In this document: positions 17,152 to 25,454 of the stretch, piece after piece
Layout: every line of letters begins with the position of its first letter
Position numbering within the stretch: position 1 is the first letter of the stretch
Assembly: GCA_948470335.1 (NCBI GenBank)
Contig: CAOKOL010000026.1
Span: forward strand, 1-62,130
Source of the DNA: an uncultured Lachnospiraceae bacterium
Lineage (GTDB): Bacteria > Bacillota > Clostridia > Lachnospirales > Lachnospiraceae
Reading direction: 5' to 3'
Length of the DNA: 62,130 nucleotides
Made by a program: the position numbers and the translations under genes
Notes under the pieces: generated by a model
Told to the model about the DNA's origin: nothing
Databases searched by the model: none
The model's input: only the letters and a program-made list of their open reading frames with translations

Positions 17152-17904
17152 ATGAGCGAGGAAACAATATTACTGGAGGTCCGGCATCTCCGTAAGGATT
17201 ACGGCAACGGCGCGGTGCTGAAGGATGTATCCCTGAAACTGGAAAAGGGTGAGGTGCTGGTGCTGATCGGCCCTTCCGGCTGCGGGAAAAGTACATTTTT
17301 ACGCTGTATCAACGGGCTGGAGCCGATTCAGTCCGGGGAAATATTGCTGGACGGTCTGTCCATCACAGACGGAACGGCCAAATGGAGCGAGGTGCGTCAG
17401 AAAATCGGTATGGTGTTTCAGAGCTATGAATTGTTTCCCCATATGACGGTGCTGGACAATATCCTGCTGGGGCCGATGAAGGTGCAGAAACGGAACCGGA
17501 AGGAGGCGGAGGCAGACGCCTGTCAGCTTCTGGAGCGGGTGGGGCTGCTGGACAAAAAGGATGTCTATCCCCGGCAGTTGTCCGGCGGACAGAAGCAGCG
17601 GGTGGCCATCGTCAGAGCGCTGATTATGAAGCCGGAGATTATGCTGTTCGATGAGGTAACGGCGGCCCTTGACCCGGAGATGGTCAGAGAAGTGCTGGAT
17701 GTGATGATGGAGCTGGCCGCCGGCGGTTCCACGATGATGATCGTGACCCATGAGATGCAGTTTGCCAGAGCGGCGGCAGACCGGGTGATTTTCCTGGACG
17801 GCGGCGAGATTGTGGAGACGGGAACGCCGGATGCATTTTTTGACAAGCCGAAAACCGACAGGGCGCAGCGGTTTTTAAATACGTTTACTTTTGAGAAGAA
17901 ATAA
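17152..17904 (+). CDS. Polar amino acid ABC transporter ATP-binding protein
   Basis: GlnQ-type ATPase of about 250 aa. Walker A GPSGCGKSTFL, Q-loop FQSYELFPHMTV, signature LSGGQKQRVAI, Walker B MLFDEVTAALDPE and the switch histidine in IVTHEM. The ATG at 17152 is preferred over the GTG at 17143 by spacing to the GGGGTG site. Confidence 0.94.
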   Translation: MSEETILLEVRHLRKDYGNGAVLKDVSLKLEKGEVLVLIGPSGCGKSTFLRCINGLEPIQSGEILLDGLSITDGTAKWSEVRQKIGMVFQSYELFPHMTVLDNILLGPMKVQKRNRKEAEADACQLLERVGLLDKKDVYPRQLSGGQKQRVAIVRALIMKPEIMLFDEVTAALDPEMVREVLDVMMELAAGGSTMMIVTHEMQFARAAADRVIFLDGGEIVETGTPDAFFDKPKTDRAQRFLNTFTFEKK

Positions 17905-17938
17905 AATTTATCTATAAAAAAGAAGGGTGGAAAAAACT

Positions 17939-18835
17939 ATGAAAAAAACAATTGCATGGTTACTGACAGTCACACTGCTGGCGGCATCGCTGGCAGGCTG
18001 CGGCGCGAAGGAAAAGGGCGGCACCGAGACCCAGGCTGAGGGCGGAGACGGCGCAGGAACGCAGGCCCAGGGCGACGGGGCGATTTACCGCACCGTGGAT
18101 GAGATCAAGGAGAGCGGAAAGATCGTGATCGGCGTGTTCAGCGATAAGAATCCGTTCGGATATGTGGATGAGAACGGCAAGTATCAGGGCTATGACATTT
18201 ACTTTGCCGAACGGATCGCCAAGGATATGGGCGTGGAGGTGGAGTATGTGTCCACGGAGGCGGCCAGCCGGGTGGAATATCTGAAAACAGGCAAGGTGGA
18301 TGTGATCCTGGCCAATTTTACGGTGACGGAAGAACGGGCCAAGGAGGTGGACTTTGCCGCTCCTTATATGAAGGTGGCTCTTGGCGTGGTATCTCCTGAC
18401 AGCGCGCTGATCACCAGCGTCGAGGAACTGAACGGAAAAACTTTGATCGTGGCAAAGGGAACGACGGCGGAGACTTATTTTACCGAGAACCATCCGGAGG
18501 TGAAGCTGCTGAAATTTGACCAGTATACGGAAGCTTATAATGCCCTTCTGGACGGACGGGGAGATGCCCTCTCCACCGATAACACGGAGGTGCTGGCCTG
18601 GGCGTTGCAGAATGACGGATTCAGTGTGGGGATCGAATCCCTGGGGGATCTGGATGTGATTTCTCCTGCGGTTTCCAAAGGGAACACAACATTATTGACA
18701 TGGCTGAATGATGAGATTACCGCACTGGCCGACGAGCAGTTTTTCCATGCGGACTACAAGGCTACGCTGGAACCGGTTTACGGCTCCGAGATTGATATTG
18801 ACAGTCTGGTGGTAGAAGGCGGCAAGGTGGAATAA
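17939..18835 (+). CDS. Amino acid ABC transporter substrate-binding lipoprotein
   Basis: Exported family-3 solute-binding protein, 298 aa. Lipobox LAGC anchors it at Cys21 or nearby; a Gly/Ala/Gln-rich linker follows. The binding domain contains GKIVIGVFSDKNPFGYVDE, YQGYDIYFAERI and DVILANFTVTEERAKEVDF, typical of cysteine/glutamine/glutamate binders. Last gene of the importer operon, followed by a terminator. The specific ligand is not determinable by eye. Confidence 0.93.
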   Translation: MKKTIAWLLTVTLLAASLAGCGAKEKGGTETQAEGGDGAGTQAQGDGAIYRTVDEIKESGKIVIGVFSDKNPFGYVDENGKYQGYDIYFAERIAKDMGVEVEYVSTEAASRVEYLKTGKVDVILANFTVTEERAKEVDFAAPYMKVALGVVSPDSALITSVEELNGKTLIVAKGTTAETYFTENHPEVKLLKFDQYTEAYNALLDGRGDALSTDNTEVLAWALQNDGFSVGIESLGDLDVISPAVSKGNTTLLTWLNDEITALADEQFFHADYKATLEPVYGSEIDIDSLVVEGGKVE

Positions 18836-18844
18836 AAAAGGCAT

Positions 18845-18886
18845 GGCAGATATCGGGAGGAAAGAGGAAATCCCGGTATCTGCTTT
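18845..18886 (+). terminator. Terminator of the ABC importer operon
   Basis: GGCAGATATCGGG pairs with CCCGGTATCTGC, followed by TTTTT. Confidence 0.85.
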
Positions 18887-18938
18887 TTGGCATCACAGGA
18901 ATAATGAAAAAAAGAATAGCCGCAAAACCGCTGAAATA

Positions 18939-18985
18939 AGGGCATTTGACGATATCGGATACCGTCGGATGCCTTCTCTTTTTTT
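18939..18985 (+). terminator. Second intrinsic terminator
   Basis: AGGGCATTTGACG pairs with CGTCGGATGCCT (a few mismatches), followed by TCTCTTTTTTT. The stretch 18836-19098 otherwise shows no gene. Confidence 0.7.
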
Positions 18986-19098
18986 GTGATTTTTCGGGCC
19001 TGGGGAAATGCGGATGTTTTCGAAACTTTTTTCAGAAAAAATGAACCGTATACAAAGTCATGGCGAATATAGAGTGAACAGGCAGAGGAGGTGAAAGA

Positions 19099-19158
19099 TT
19101 GAATGCGGCGGAAATAGAAAAATGTATTGATATCGTATTGAGAAAAGAGGTGTGCTGA
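19099..19158 (+). CDS. Possible 19-aa leader peptide
   Basis: TTG start 7 nt after a strong AGGAGG, encoding a short peptide (MNAAEIEKCIDIVLRKEVC) that stops 1 nt before the next ATG. It may be a coupling peptide for the zinc-ribbon gene or the relic of a degraded gene. No family recognised. Confidence 0.3.
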   Translation: MNAAEIEKCIDIVLRKEVC

Positions 19159-19159
19159 C

Positions 19160-20050
19160 ATGAATCATGTGAGGAAAAACAGGCTTCTGCCGTATCTTGG
19201 CATTCCGGTTATCTTACTGCTGCTTTTTTTGCGGTTTGGTCTGTATTTTCTGAAAAGCGACGGTTTTGACGGCCTTTCCATGCTGCTTCCCGTCCTGCTT
19301 CTGTGCTTTATCCTGTTTGCGCTGTGTACCGCTGCTTTTTTTGCGGCATGGGTATATCAGGACTGCAAAAGGCGGGGCGATGACCCTGTTTTGTGGGCGG
19401 CTGTGGTTTTTGCAGCCACGCCCTTTATCGGACTGCTGGTTTACTTTCTGCGCCGTTCGGAAATCAAAACAATCTGTCCAGCCTGCGGACAACGGATTTC
19501 AAGAAAGGCAAAATATTGTGAAGAATGCGGAACACATATCGAAAAGGAGGATCAAGATATTATGGTAAAACAGGGAACACATCACTTAACATTGATTGCT
19601 GCCGGTATTGGGAGTATGGTGCTTATGCTGGCATGTCTGACAGGGTTTATCGTCAGTGCGGCCGCCGGAAAGGGCATCAATACAGATGTTGCTTCTGACA
19701 GCCGGGTATGGAATTTAGGCACAATCAGCATGAATGAGAACGCTTATCTGGACGGTGTCTGGAAGCTGGATTTCAGAAGTGCCGGTGAAGGCTTTGTGAA
19801 AGAACAGAAAATGACGATTGCGGACGCAGACACACAGTTGCTTTGCGCTGATATTTCCTGTGGCACGGTGCCGGACGGAGCGACGCTTGTCTTGTGGCTG
19901 GTACAGGGAGAGGTGGCAAAATCCGTTGATGTTACAAATCTTTCCGGACCGCTTGAATATCCTCTGAATGAATTTGAGAATGGCAGGATTTTTGTCAGAC
20001 TGCAAATCAACGGCGTGGAAAATACGGTTTCGGAAATCTATATTCGATAA
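19160..20050 (+). CDS. Zinc-ribbon membrane protein
   Basis: 296 aa. Three helices in the first 100 residues, then a treble-clef zinc ribbon CPACGQRISRKAKYCEECG, one more helix (about 140-165) and an extracytoplasmic beta-rich domain to the end. Such zinc-ribbon/transmembrane proteins are common in Clostridia and mostly uncharacterised. No operon partner is evident apart from the tiny upstream ORF. Confidence 0.6.
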   Translation: MNHVRKNRLLPYLGIPVILLLLFLRFGLYFLKSDGFDGLSMLLPVLLLCFILFALCTAAFFAAWVYQDCKRRGDDPVLWAAVVFAATPFIGLLVYFLRRSEIKTICPACGQRISRKAKYCEECGTHIEKEDQDIMVKQGTHHLTLIAAGIGSMVLMLACLTGFIVSAAAGKGINTDVASDSRVWNLGTISMNENAYLDGVWKLDFRSAGEGFVKEQKMTIADADTQLLCADISCGTVPDGATLVLWLVQGEVAKSVDVTNLSGPLEYPLNEFENGRIFVRLQINGVENTVSEIYIR

Positions 20051-20196
20051 TCAAAAAAAGCGGGGAATCTCGAAAATGGTTTTCCGCTCTTTTTGATTTT
20101 GAGTAAAGGAATGGACAGCCTTTTTGATATGGGAGAAATGAATAGTTTAGGCTTCTCTATGGAAAAATAAATATTATTTTTTATGGAGATAAGCAT

Positions 20197-21042
20197 ATGC
20201 ATCATTCTTTTTATGGCTGGTATATGAAATGCCAGTCCGATACACAGACTTTGGCTGTAATCCCTGCCATCCACAATACAGGAAATAAACGCACCTGCTC
20301 GATCCAGATCATCACGGACGATGATGCCTGGACAGTTCTGTTTCCGGCGGATGCCTTTAAACGGACAAAACAGAATATTTTGATCGGAGAAAACCGATTC
20401 AGTGAAAAAGGCATGCATCTGGCAATCGACACGCCGCAGGTAATTGTCAGGGGGAAAGTGGTTTTTGGACCGCTTTTCCCATTAAAATATGATATTATGG
20501 GACCTTTTGCTCTGCTGCCATTTATGGAATGCCGCCACAGCGTTTGGAGTATGCGCCATTCGGTCAGGGGAACGGTGTGCATCAACGGACAGAACTATTT
20601 TTTCCGAAATGCACGGGGATATTGGGAAGGAGACTGCGGCCGGTCATTTCCGAGAGCGTATATCTGGACGCACTGTTTTTTCTCTGAGGGGTCTTTGATG
20701 CTGTCCGTGGCGGATATTCCCATGGCGGGGATTCGTTTTACCGGTGTGATCGGTGTTGTATTGTGGCGGGGAAAAGCGTACAGGATCGCTACTTATCTGG
20801 GCGCAAAAGCTGTCAAAATACAAAGCAAAATGGTCCGGGTGAAACAGGGCGGTCTGGAATTGGAAGTCCGTCTGCCGGAAACATCAGGACGCCCCCTGAA
20901 AGCCCCATTTAAGGGAGACATGGTGCGGACGATTCACGAAAGTGCTTCCTGCCGGGCTTTCTACCGGTTTTGTAAAGGGGGCCGTACCCTGTTTGCCTTT
21001 GAAACAGACAGGGCTTCCGTTGAATTTGAATATTTTTCCTGA
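20197..21042 (+). CDS. Tocopherol-cyclase-like protein
   Basis: 281 aa, soluble, no signal peptide. N-terminal HHSFYGWYMKCQS and a central MECRHSVWSMRHSVRG…FFRNARGYWEGDCG…YIWTHCFF pattern match the bacterial tocopherol-cyclase-family fold (lipocalin-like beta barrel), which in Firmicutes is not connected to tocopherol. GGAGA precedes the ATG. It may bind or modify a lipid; the real role is unknown. Confidence 0.65.
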   Translation: MHHSFYGWYMKCQSDTQTLAVIPAIHNTGNKRTCSIQIITDDDAWTVLFPADAFKRTKQNILIGENRFSEKGMHLAIDTPQVIVRGKVVFGPLFPLKYDIMGPFALLPFMECRHSVWSMRHSVRGTVCINGQNYFFRNARGYWEGDCGRSFPRAYIWTHCFFSEGSLMLSVADIPMAGIRFTGVIGVVLWRGKAYRIATYLGAKAVKIQSKMVRVKQGGLELEVRLPETSGRPLKAPFKGDMVRTIHESASCRAFYRFCKGGRTLFAFETDRASVEFEYFS

Positions 21043-21074
21043 GAGAACTTTTGCCGGAACATCCGTTATGGCGC

Positions 21075-21103
21075 TTGCAAAGGCCGCCATTCTGTGATAT
21101 GAT
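21075..21103 (+). promoter_or_regulatory. Promoter upstream of the PTS IIC-like gene
   Basis: TTGCAA 21075-21080, 17-nt spacer, TATGAT 21098-21103. It leaves a leader of about 170 nt with no recognised riboswitch. Confidence 0.6.
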
Positions 21104-21283
21104 AACATCCATACTGACAAGACAACTGTAAACTTTACTGTCAATACAGGGTGCCCGCGATAAGACAATGGCTGTCAGTGGGTTCTGATCGACTGCCGGG
21201 CAGGTGGATTGTCAGTCCCATAACAGACAGAAGAAATCGGGGGCAGAAAAACGTATGGACGAAACAGGAAAGGAATCAAAGGG

Positions 21284-22357
21284 ATGAGTGATGAAAACGG
21301 CGGCAGACTGAAAGCTTTTTTAAAGCGGAAGGACATTGAATTTTCCGCAAAACGGTACGGAATCGACGCACTGAGCGCCATGGCCCAGGGGCTGTTTGCC
21401 TCTCTGCTGATGGGGTCGATTATGGGGACTTTGGGAACCCAGCTGGGGATTTCCATACTGGAGACGGCCGGGCAGTATGCCCAGGGGGCCACGGGATTTG
21501 CCATGGCGGTGGCGATTGGCTATGCGCTGAAATGCCCGCCTCTTGTACTGTTTTCCCTTGCGGCGGTAGGCGGCGCGGCCAATTCATTAGGCGGCGCCGG
21601 AGGTCCTTTGGCGGTGCTGATCGTGACGGTGATCGCCGCAGAGTGCGGCAAGGCGGTGTCGAAGGAGACGAAGGTGGACATTATCGTAACGCCCTTTGTC
21701 ACTATTTTCGTGGGCGTGGGCCTGTCGGTGCTGTGTGCGCCCGCCATCGGTGCGCTGGCCAGTTCTGTGGGGCAGCTGATTATGTGGGCCACGGAGCTGC
21801 AGCCGTTTTTTATGGGTGTCATTATCTCGGTGGTGGTGGGCATCGCCCTGACGCTTCCGATCAGCAGCGCGGCTATCTGCGCAGCTCTTGGACTGACCGG
21901 GCTGGCAGGAGGGGCGGCTCTGGCCGGCTGCTGTGCCCAGATGGTAGGCTTTGCGGTGATGAGTTTCAAAGAAAACCGGTGGGGCGGCCTGCTGGCCCAG
22001 GGAATCGGAACTTCCATGCTGCAGATGGGCAATATTGTGAAAAACCCGAAGATCTGGATTCCGCCGATTCTGGCTTCTGCCGTTACGGGACCGGTTTCCA
22101 CCTGTCTGTTTCGGATGGAGATGAACGGCGCGGCGGTATCTTCCGGCATGGGAACCTGCGGCCTGGTGGGACAGATCGGTGTCTATACCGGCTGGGTGTC
22201 TGACGTGGCTTCCGGCGCGAAGACCGCCATTACGGGGATGGACTGGGCCGGCATGATTCTGATCTGTTTTTTGCTGCCGGCCATTTTGACATGGTTGTTC
22301 GGTCAGGGGCTTCGGAAAATAGGCTGGATAAAGGAGAATGACCTGAAACTGGATTAG
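21284..22357 (+). CDS. PTS-like membrane transporter subunit IIC
   Basis: 357 aa, eight to ten Gly/Ala-rich helices. The pattern (LSAMAQGLFASLLMGSI…, GGAANSLGGAGGPLAVLIV, TLPISSAAICAALGLTGLAGG) fits the PTS_EIIC_2 family, whose members usually lack linked IIA/IIB proteins. None is encoded nearby, so whether it carries phosphotransfer-coupled sugar is uncertain. Start ATG at 21284. Confidence 0.75.
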   Translation: MSDENGGRLKAFLKRKDIEFSAKRYGIDALSAMAQGLFASLLMGSIMGTLGTQLGISILETAGQYAQGATGFAMAVAIGYALKCPPLVLFSLAAVGGAANSLGGAGGPLAVLIVTVIAAECGKAVSKETKVDIIVTPFVTIFVGVGLSVLCAPAIGALASSVGQLIMWATELQPFFMGVIISVVVGIALTLPISSAAICAALGLTGLAGGAALAGCCAQMVGFAVMSFKENRWGGLLAQGIGTSMLQMGNIVKNPKIWIPPILASAVTGPVSTCLFRMEMNGAAVSSGMGTCGLVGQIGVYTGWVSDVASGAKTAITGMDWAGMILICFLLPAILTWLFGQGLRKIGWIKENDLKLD

Positions 22358-22361
22358 GGCG

Positions 22362-22390
22362 TTGCCATTTTCCGGATTTTATGATAAAAT
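22362..22390 (+). promoter_or_regulatory. Promoter of the TM1266-type gene
   Basis: TTGCCA 22362-22367, 17-nt spacer, TAAAAT 22385-22390. Confidence 0.6.
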
Positions 22391-22439
22391 CATACAGGTG
22401 TACAGCGTCGTGTTTTGTCGGATATTACCGGGGAGATTT

Positions 22440-22697
22440 ATGGAGACGAGAATTGCATTAATCGGAGTGATCGTGGAAAACCGAGAAGTCGTGGAACAGC
22501 TAAATCATATTTTACATGAATATGGCAGCTATATCGTAGGAAGAATGGGAATTCCCTATCGAGAGCGGAAGGTGAATATCATCAGCGTGGCGGTGGATGC
22601 GCCCCAGGATGTGATCAGCGCCCTTTCCGGGAAGATCGGAAAGCTTGGCGGTGTCTCGGTAAAGACGGTGTATTCGAATGTGAAAAGCAGTGTTTAG
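22440..22697 (+). CDS. TM1266-type putative regulator of the iron-only hydrogenase system
   Basis: 85-aa ferredoxin-like ACT/NikR-C fold protein: TRIALIGVIVENRE, LNHILHEYGSYIVGRMGIPY, NIISVAVDAPQDVISALSGK, LGGVSVKTVYSNV. The family is often found near HydEFG maturases, and this protein is thought to sense a ligand for [FeFe]-hydrogenase control. No hydrogenase gene lies in this window. ATG 22440 has GGGGAG 4 nt upstream. Confidence 0.8.
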   Translation: METRIALIGVIVENREVVEQLNHILHEYGSYIVGRMGIPYRERKVNIISVAVDAPQDVISALSGKIGKLGGVSVKTVYSNVKSSV

Positions 22698-22720
22698 CCG
22701 GATTTTTACGCCGGCTTTTA
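22696..22720 (+). terminator. Terminator after the TM1266-type gene
   Basis: AGCCGG pairs with CCGGCT, starting inside the stop codon, then TTTTA. Confidence 0.65.
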
Positions 22721-22751
22721 ATGGATTGGTATAGTTGTTTCTTATTTTGCG

Positions 22752-22776
22752 GGGCTGCCTTCTGGCAGCCCTTTTC
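22752..22776 (+). terminator. Strong terminator before the glycan cluster
   Basis: GGGCTGCC pairs perfectly with GGCAGCCC around TTCT, followed by TTTTCC. Confidence 0.8.
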
Positions 22777-22785
22777 CGAGAATTG

Positions 22786-22814
22786 TTGACTTTTTCCGGT
22801 GCAAATAGTAAACT
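22786..22814 (+). promoter_or_regulatory. Promoter at the head of the glycan cluster
   Basis: TTGACT 22786-22791, 17-nt spacer, TAAACT 22809-22814. Confidence 0.65.
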
Positions 22815-22884
22815 AGTAGAATCATGGAAACGGGCCGGTCCGGAAAACCGGCCGGCGTATCCTGTGGAAAGGAATTTAGCGGTA

Positions 22885-25308
22885 TTGTTTCATATTGATG
22901 GAATTAGAAAAAGAATAAATAAAGGTACAGCCGCCGTTTTTTTGTTTTTCCTGGCGTTTTTTGTTTACGGCTGTCTTGTTTTTTCCGATTATGGGATTTC
23001 CGTAGACGAGATGACCCAGCGGGGGCACAGTCTGCTCAATTATAAATTTCTGGTGCCGTCGGTTTCGGATATTGCCACCTTTGCGGCTAATTTTCCCGCG
23101 ATGGGCGATCTGCGGGACAGCCGGTCGTTTTATGGTGTGGCAGTTCAACTGCCCATGGTATTTGCCGAGCATATGACGGGATTTCTGATGCCCTTCAAGA
23201 CGATATTTCAGATGCGGCATTTTTATACGTTTTTCCTTTTCTTTTTATCGTCGGTCTGTTTTTATAAGTGCTGCCGCCTTTTTACGGAAAACCGCTGTCT
23301 TGCCCTTCTCGGAACGGCCGTATATATTCTGAATCCCAGAACGCTTGCGGATTCCTTTTATAATATCAAAGACCTGATGGCTCTTTCCCTCTGTATGATG
23401 ATAATCTGTTTTGGCTGTCGGATGCTGCGGGATATGAAGAAGCGGGATATGGTCTGTTTTGCGTTTTTCGGCGCTCTGGGTACGAATTCCCGGATTGTGC
23501 TGGCCGTGGTTATCGCGGCATTCCTGTTTGCGGCATTTGTTCAGGGCATTGCCGAAAAGCAGGTGAAAAGACGGTTTTTGATCTGTCTGGGAGTCGGGTG
23601 TCTCAGTCTGCTTTTCTATTTTATTATGACGCCGGGGATCTGGGCGAATACGTTCCGGAACTTGAAGGATACGGTAGACACATTTTCAAATTATACGGCG
23701 ATGCCGGGTACCAGCGTGTATCAGGGAAGCACCGTTACGGGCGACGATCTGCGCCGGTCTTATGTGTTTGTCTGGATGCTGATTACGATTCCGGCGGTCT
23801 ATCTGGTCTTTTCGGCGGCCGGGGCGGTGCGCAGCCTCTGGCAGATGGTAACTCTGGCGGTTCGCCGGAAAGGATGGGGATGGGTTCAGTATGCGCAGTT
23901 GGCGATGTTTCTGACCGCGGCTGTTCCGCTGGGATATGTGATTTTGGTGAAGCCGGTGATTTATAACGGCTGGCGGCATTTTTATTTTCTCTATTCGGTC
24001 ATTGCCATGATGGCTTTTTTTGGTCTGCTTTGCTGGGAGGAATGGTCCGGGAACCGGGGGCGTCTGGTCTGGGCCGGCCGGCTTTTGCTGGTGGGAGAGG
24101 TTTTCTGCACGGCGGTCTGGATCGGTATCAATCATCCCTATGAATATGTGTATTTTAACCTGTTTGCCAGAAACCATGTGGAAAATAATTATGACAGAGA
24201 CTACTGGGGGATGTCCACTTATCAGGCACTTCAATATATCTGTGAGACAGACGACAGTCCTGAGCTGAATCTGTATGCCTACAACGGCTTTTCCAAGCTG
24301 TTTCTGTCGGAGGAGGACTGGGACAGAGTCTTTTTTGTGGATGAGGAAGATGCGGATTATGTGATAGAAAATTATCAGAGCGGGGAAGATACGGGCCTAT
24401 ATCAGAAATATTATTATTATGACAAAGTCCATGAATTTACGGTGGACGGCTTTCCCGTCTGTACGATTTATAAAAGCGTGTACCGGGAGTTTGACCGGCA
24501 GTCCATGTATCAGGATAAAGAAACCGGCAGGATTGTCTATCCCGTAAACCGTCAGGAAATCCATTGGACCCAGGAGATCACGGAGGATGAGGCGGTATTT
24601 ACCGGAACTTATGAGGAGGCGGTTTCCATCGACGCTTTTTATGCGGATACTTCCTGGGAGGAGATTGTGCCGGGAACCCGAATCTGGCTGTCTGAGGACG
24701 GGGAGGACTGGCTCTGCATCAATGAGCTGGAGGGCTGTTTTACCGGCCAGTATGCGATTCTGGCCCGCCTGCCTGAGACGCTGAAACTGAAATATGTGAG
24801 GATTGTTCAGGAACGTCCGTATCCTGACAGCGGGCAGGAGGATTATGAGAGATATGCCCTGCTGCATTTTCAGCTCTACCGGTCTCGGAAAGAACCAAAG
24901 CCGGAACCTTACGCCGTCTCGCCCTTTGAGCGGGTGGCGGGCCATGAGAACACGGCCAATTCCCATGTGGCACTGGACGGGGACCCGCTTACCAGATGGG
25001 AGACGGAGCGGAATCAGACGGCACAGATGATCTATGACATTGTTCTGGACGGGGTTTACCCAGTGGCGGGCGTCCGCCTGGACTGCGGCGTGACCGGAGA
25101 AGCATACGCGAGAAAGCTGCGGGTGTTCCTGTCGGAAGACAATGAAACCTGGACGGAGGCCGACGTATATACGGAAGATCATGAGAGGTATTATTTTTCC
25201 TGTATGCCCGGCCGCTATATCCGCCTGATGACCGGGGATCCCGGAGAAGAACTTGACTGCGTATGGGCGATTGCCGAGCTGGAAGTACTGATTCAGGCAG
25301 AGGAATAA
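22885..25308 (+). CDS. GT-C-like membrane protein with C-terminal F5/8-type (discoidin) domain
   Basis: About 807 aa. Ten or more helices in the first 430 residues, with an acidic pair in the first extracytoplasmic loop (SDYGISVDEMTQ), as in PMT/GT39-type GT-C enzymes that use polyprenyl-phosphate sugars. A globular extracytoplasmic part follows, ending in a beta-sandwich that looks like an F5/8 type C carbohydrate-binding domain (LDGDPLTRWETERNQ …, GRYIRLMTGD). The start is uncertain: an upstream promoter at 22786 and AAAGGA near 22870 favour the TTG at 22885; GTG 22864 is possible. First gene of the surface-glycan cluster. Confidence 0.7.
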   Translation: MFHIDGIRKRINKGTAAVFLFFLAFFVYGCLVFSDYGISVDEMTQRGHSLLNYKFLVPSVSDIATFAANFPAMGDLRDSRSFYGVAVQLPMVFAEHMTGFLMPFKTIFQMRHFYTFFLFFLSSVCFYKCCRLFTENRCLALLGTAVYILNPRTLADSFYNIKDLMALSLCMMIICFGCRMLRDMKKRDMVCFAFFGALGTNSRIVLAVVIAAFLFAAFVQGIAEKQVKRRFLICLGVGCLSLLFYFIMTPGIWANTFRNLKDTVDTFSNYTAMPGTSVYQGSTVTGDDLRRSYVFVWMLITIPAVYLVFSAAGAVRSLWQMVTLAVRRKGWGWVQYAQLAMFLTAAVPLGYVILVKPVIYNGWRHFYFLYSVIAMMAFFGLLCWEEWSGNRGRLVWAGRLLLVGEVFCTAVWIGINHPYEYVYFNLFARNHVENNYDRDYWGMSTYQALQYICETDDSPELNLYAYNGFSKLFLSEEDWDRVFFVDEEDADYVIENYQSGEDTGLYQKYYYYDKVHEFTVDGFPVCTIYKSVYREFDRQSMYQDKETGRIVYPVNRQEIHWTQEITEDEAVFTGTYEEAVSIDAFYADTSWEEIVPGTRIWLSEDGEDWLCINELEGCFTGQYAILARLPETLKLKYVRIVQERPYPDSGQEDYERYALLHFQLYRSRKEPKPEPYAVSPFERVAGHENTANSHVALDGDPLTRWETERNQTAQMIYDIVLDGVYPVAGVRLDCGVTGEAYARKLRVFLSEDNETWTEADVYTEDHERYYFSCMPGRYIRLMTGDPGEELDCVWAIAELEVLIQAEE

Positions 25309-25319
25309 AAATGCGGTAC

Positions 25320-25440
25320 CGGAGGCGGAACTGTAACAGCCTCCGGACTGAACGGTGCCCAGAGGAGTTTCGGACGCGGGGCGGCCGGGAATCCTCTGCC
25401 GATTGAGGTACCGAGAAGGCCGGAGGCGGAACTGTATTAG
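25320..25440 (+). repeat. Structured leader element (copy B) with duplicated tail
   Basis: GCCTCCGG (25340-25347) pairs with CCGGAGGC (25421-25428); inner stems GGTGCC with GGTACC, CAGAGGA with TCCTCTG, CGG with CCG, and CGC with GCG at the tip. The tail GGCGGAACTGTA then runs into the AGGAGGG ribosome binding site of the next gene. A second copy of the 3' arm and tail (25320-25337) lies directly upstream and can pair with the same 5' arm, so two folds compete. Same architecture as the elements at 2.2, 51.1, 52.7 and 60.2 kb with different stem bases. Confidence 0.75.
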
Positions 25441-25454
25441 GAGGGACAAAGGAA

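Noticed and set aside
19160..20050. Anti-sigma factor paired with a truncated ECF sigma at 19099
   Set aside because: The short upstream ORF shows no sigma-factor motif and the protein lacks an anti-sigma zinc signature; its zinc ribbon is of another type.
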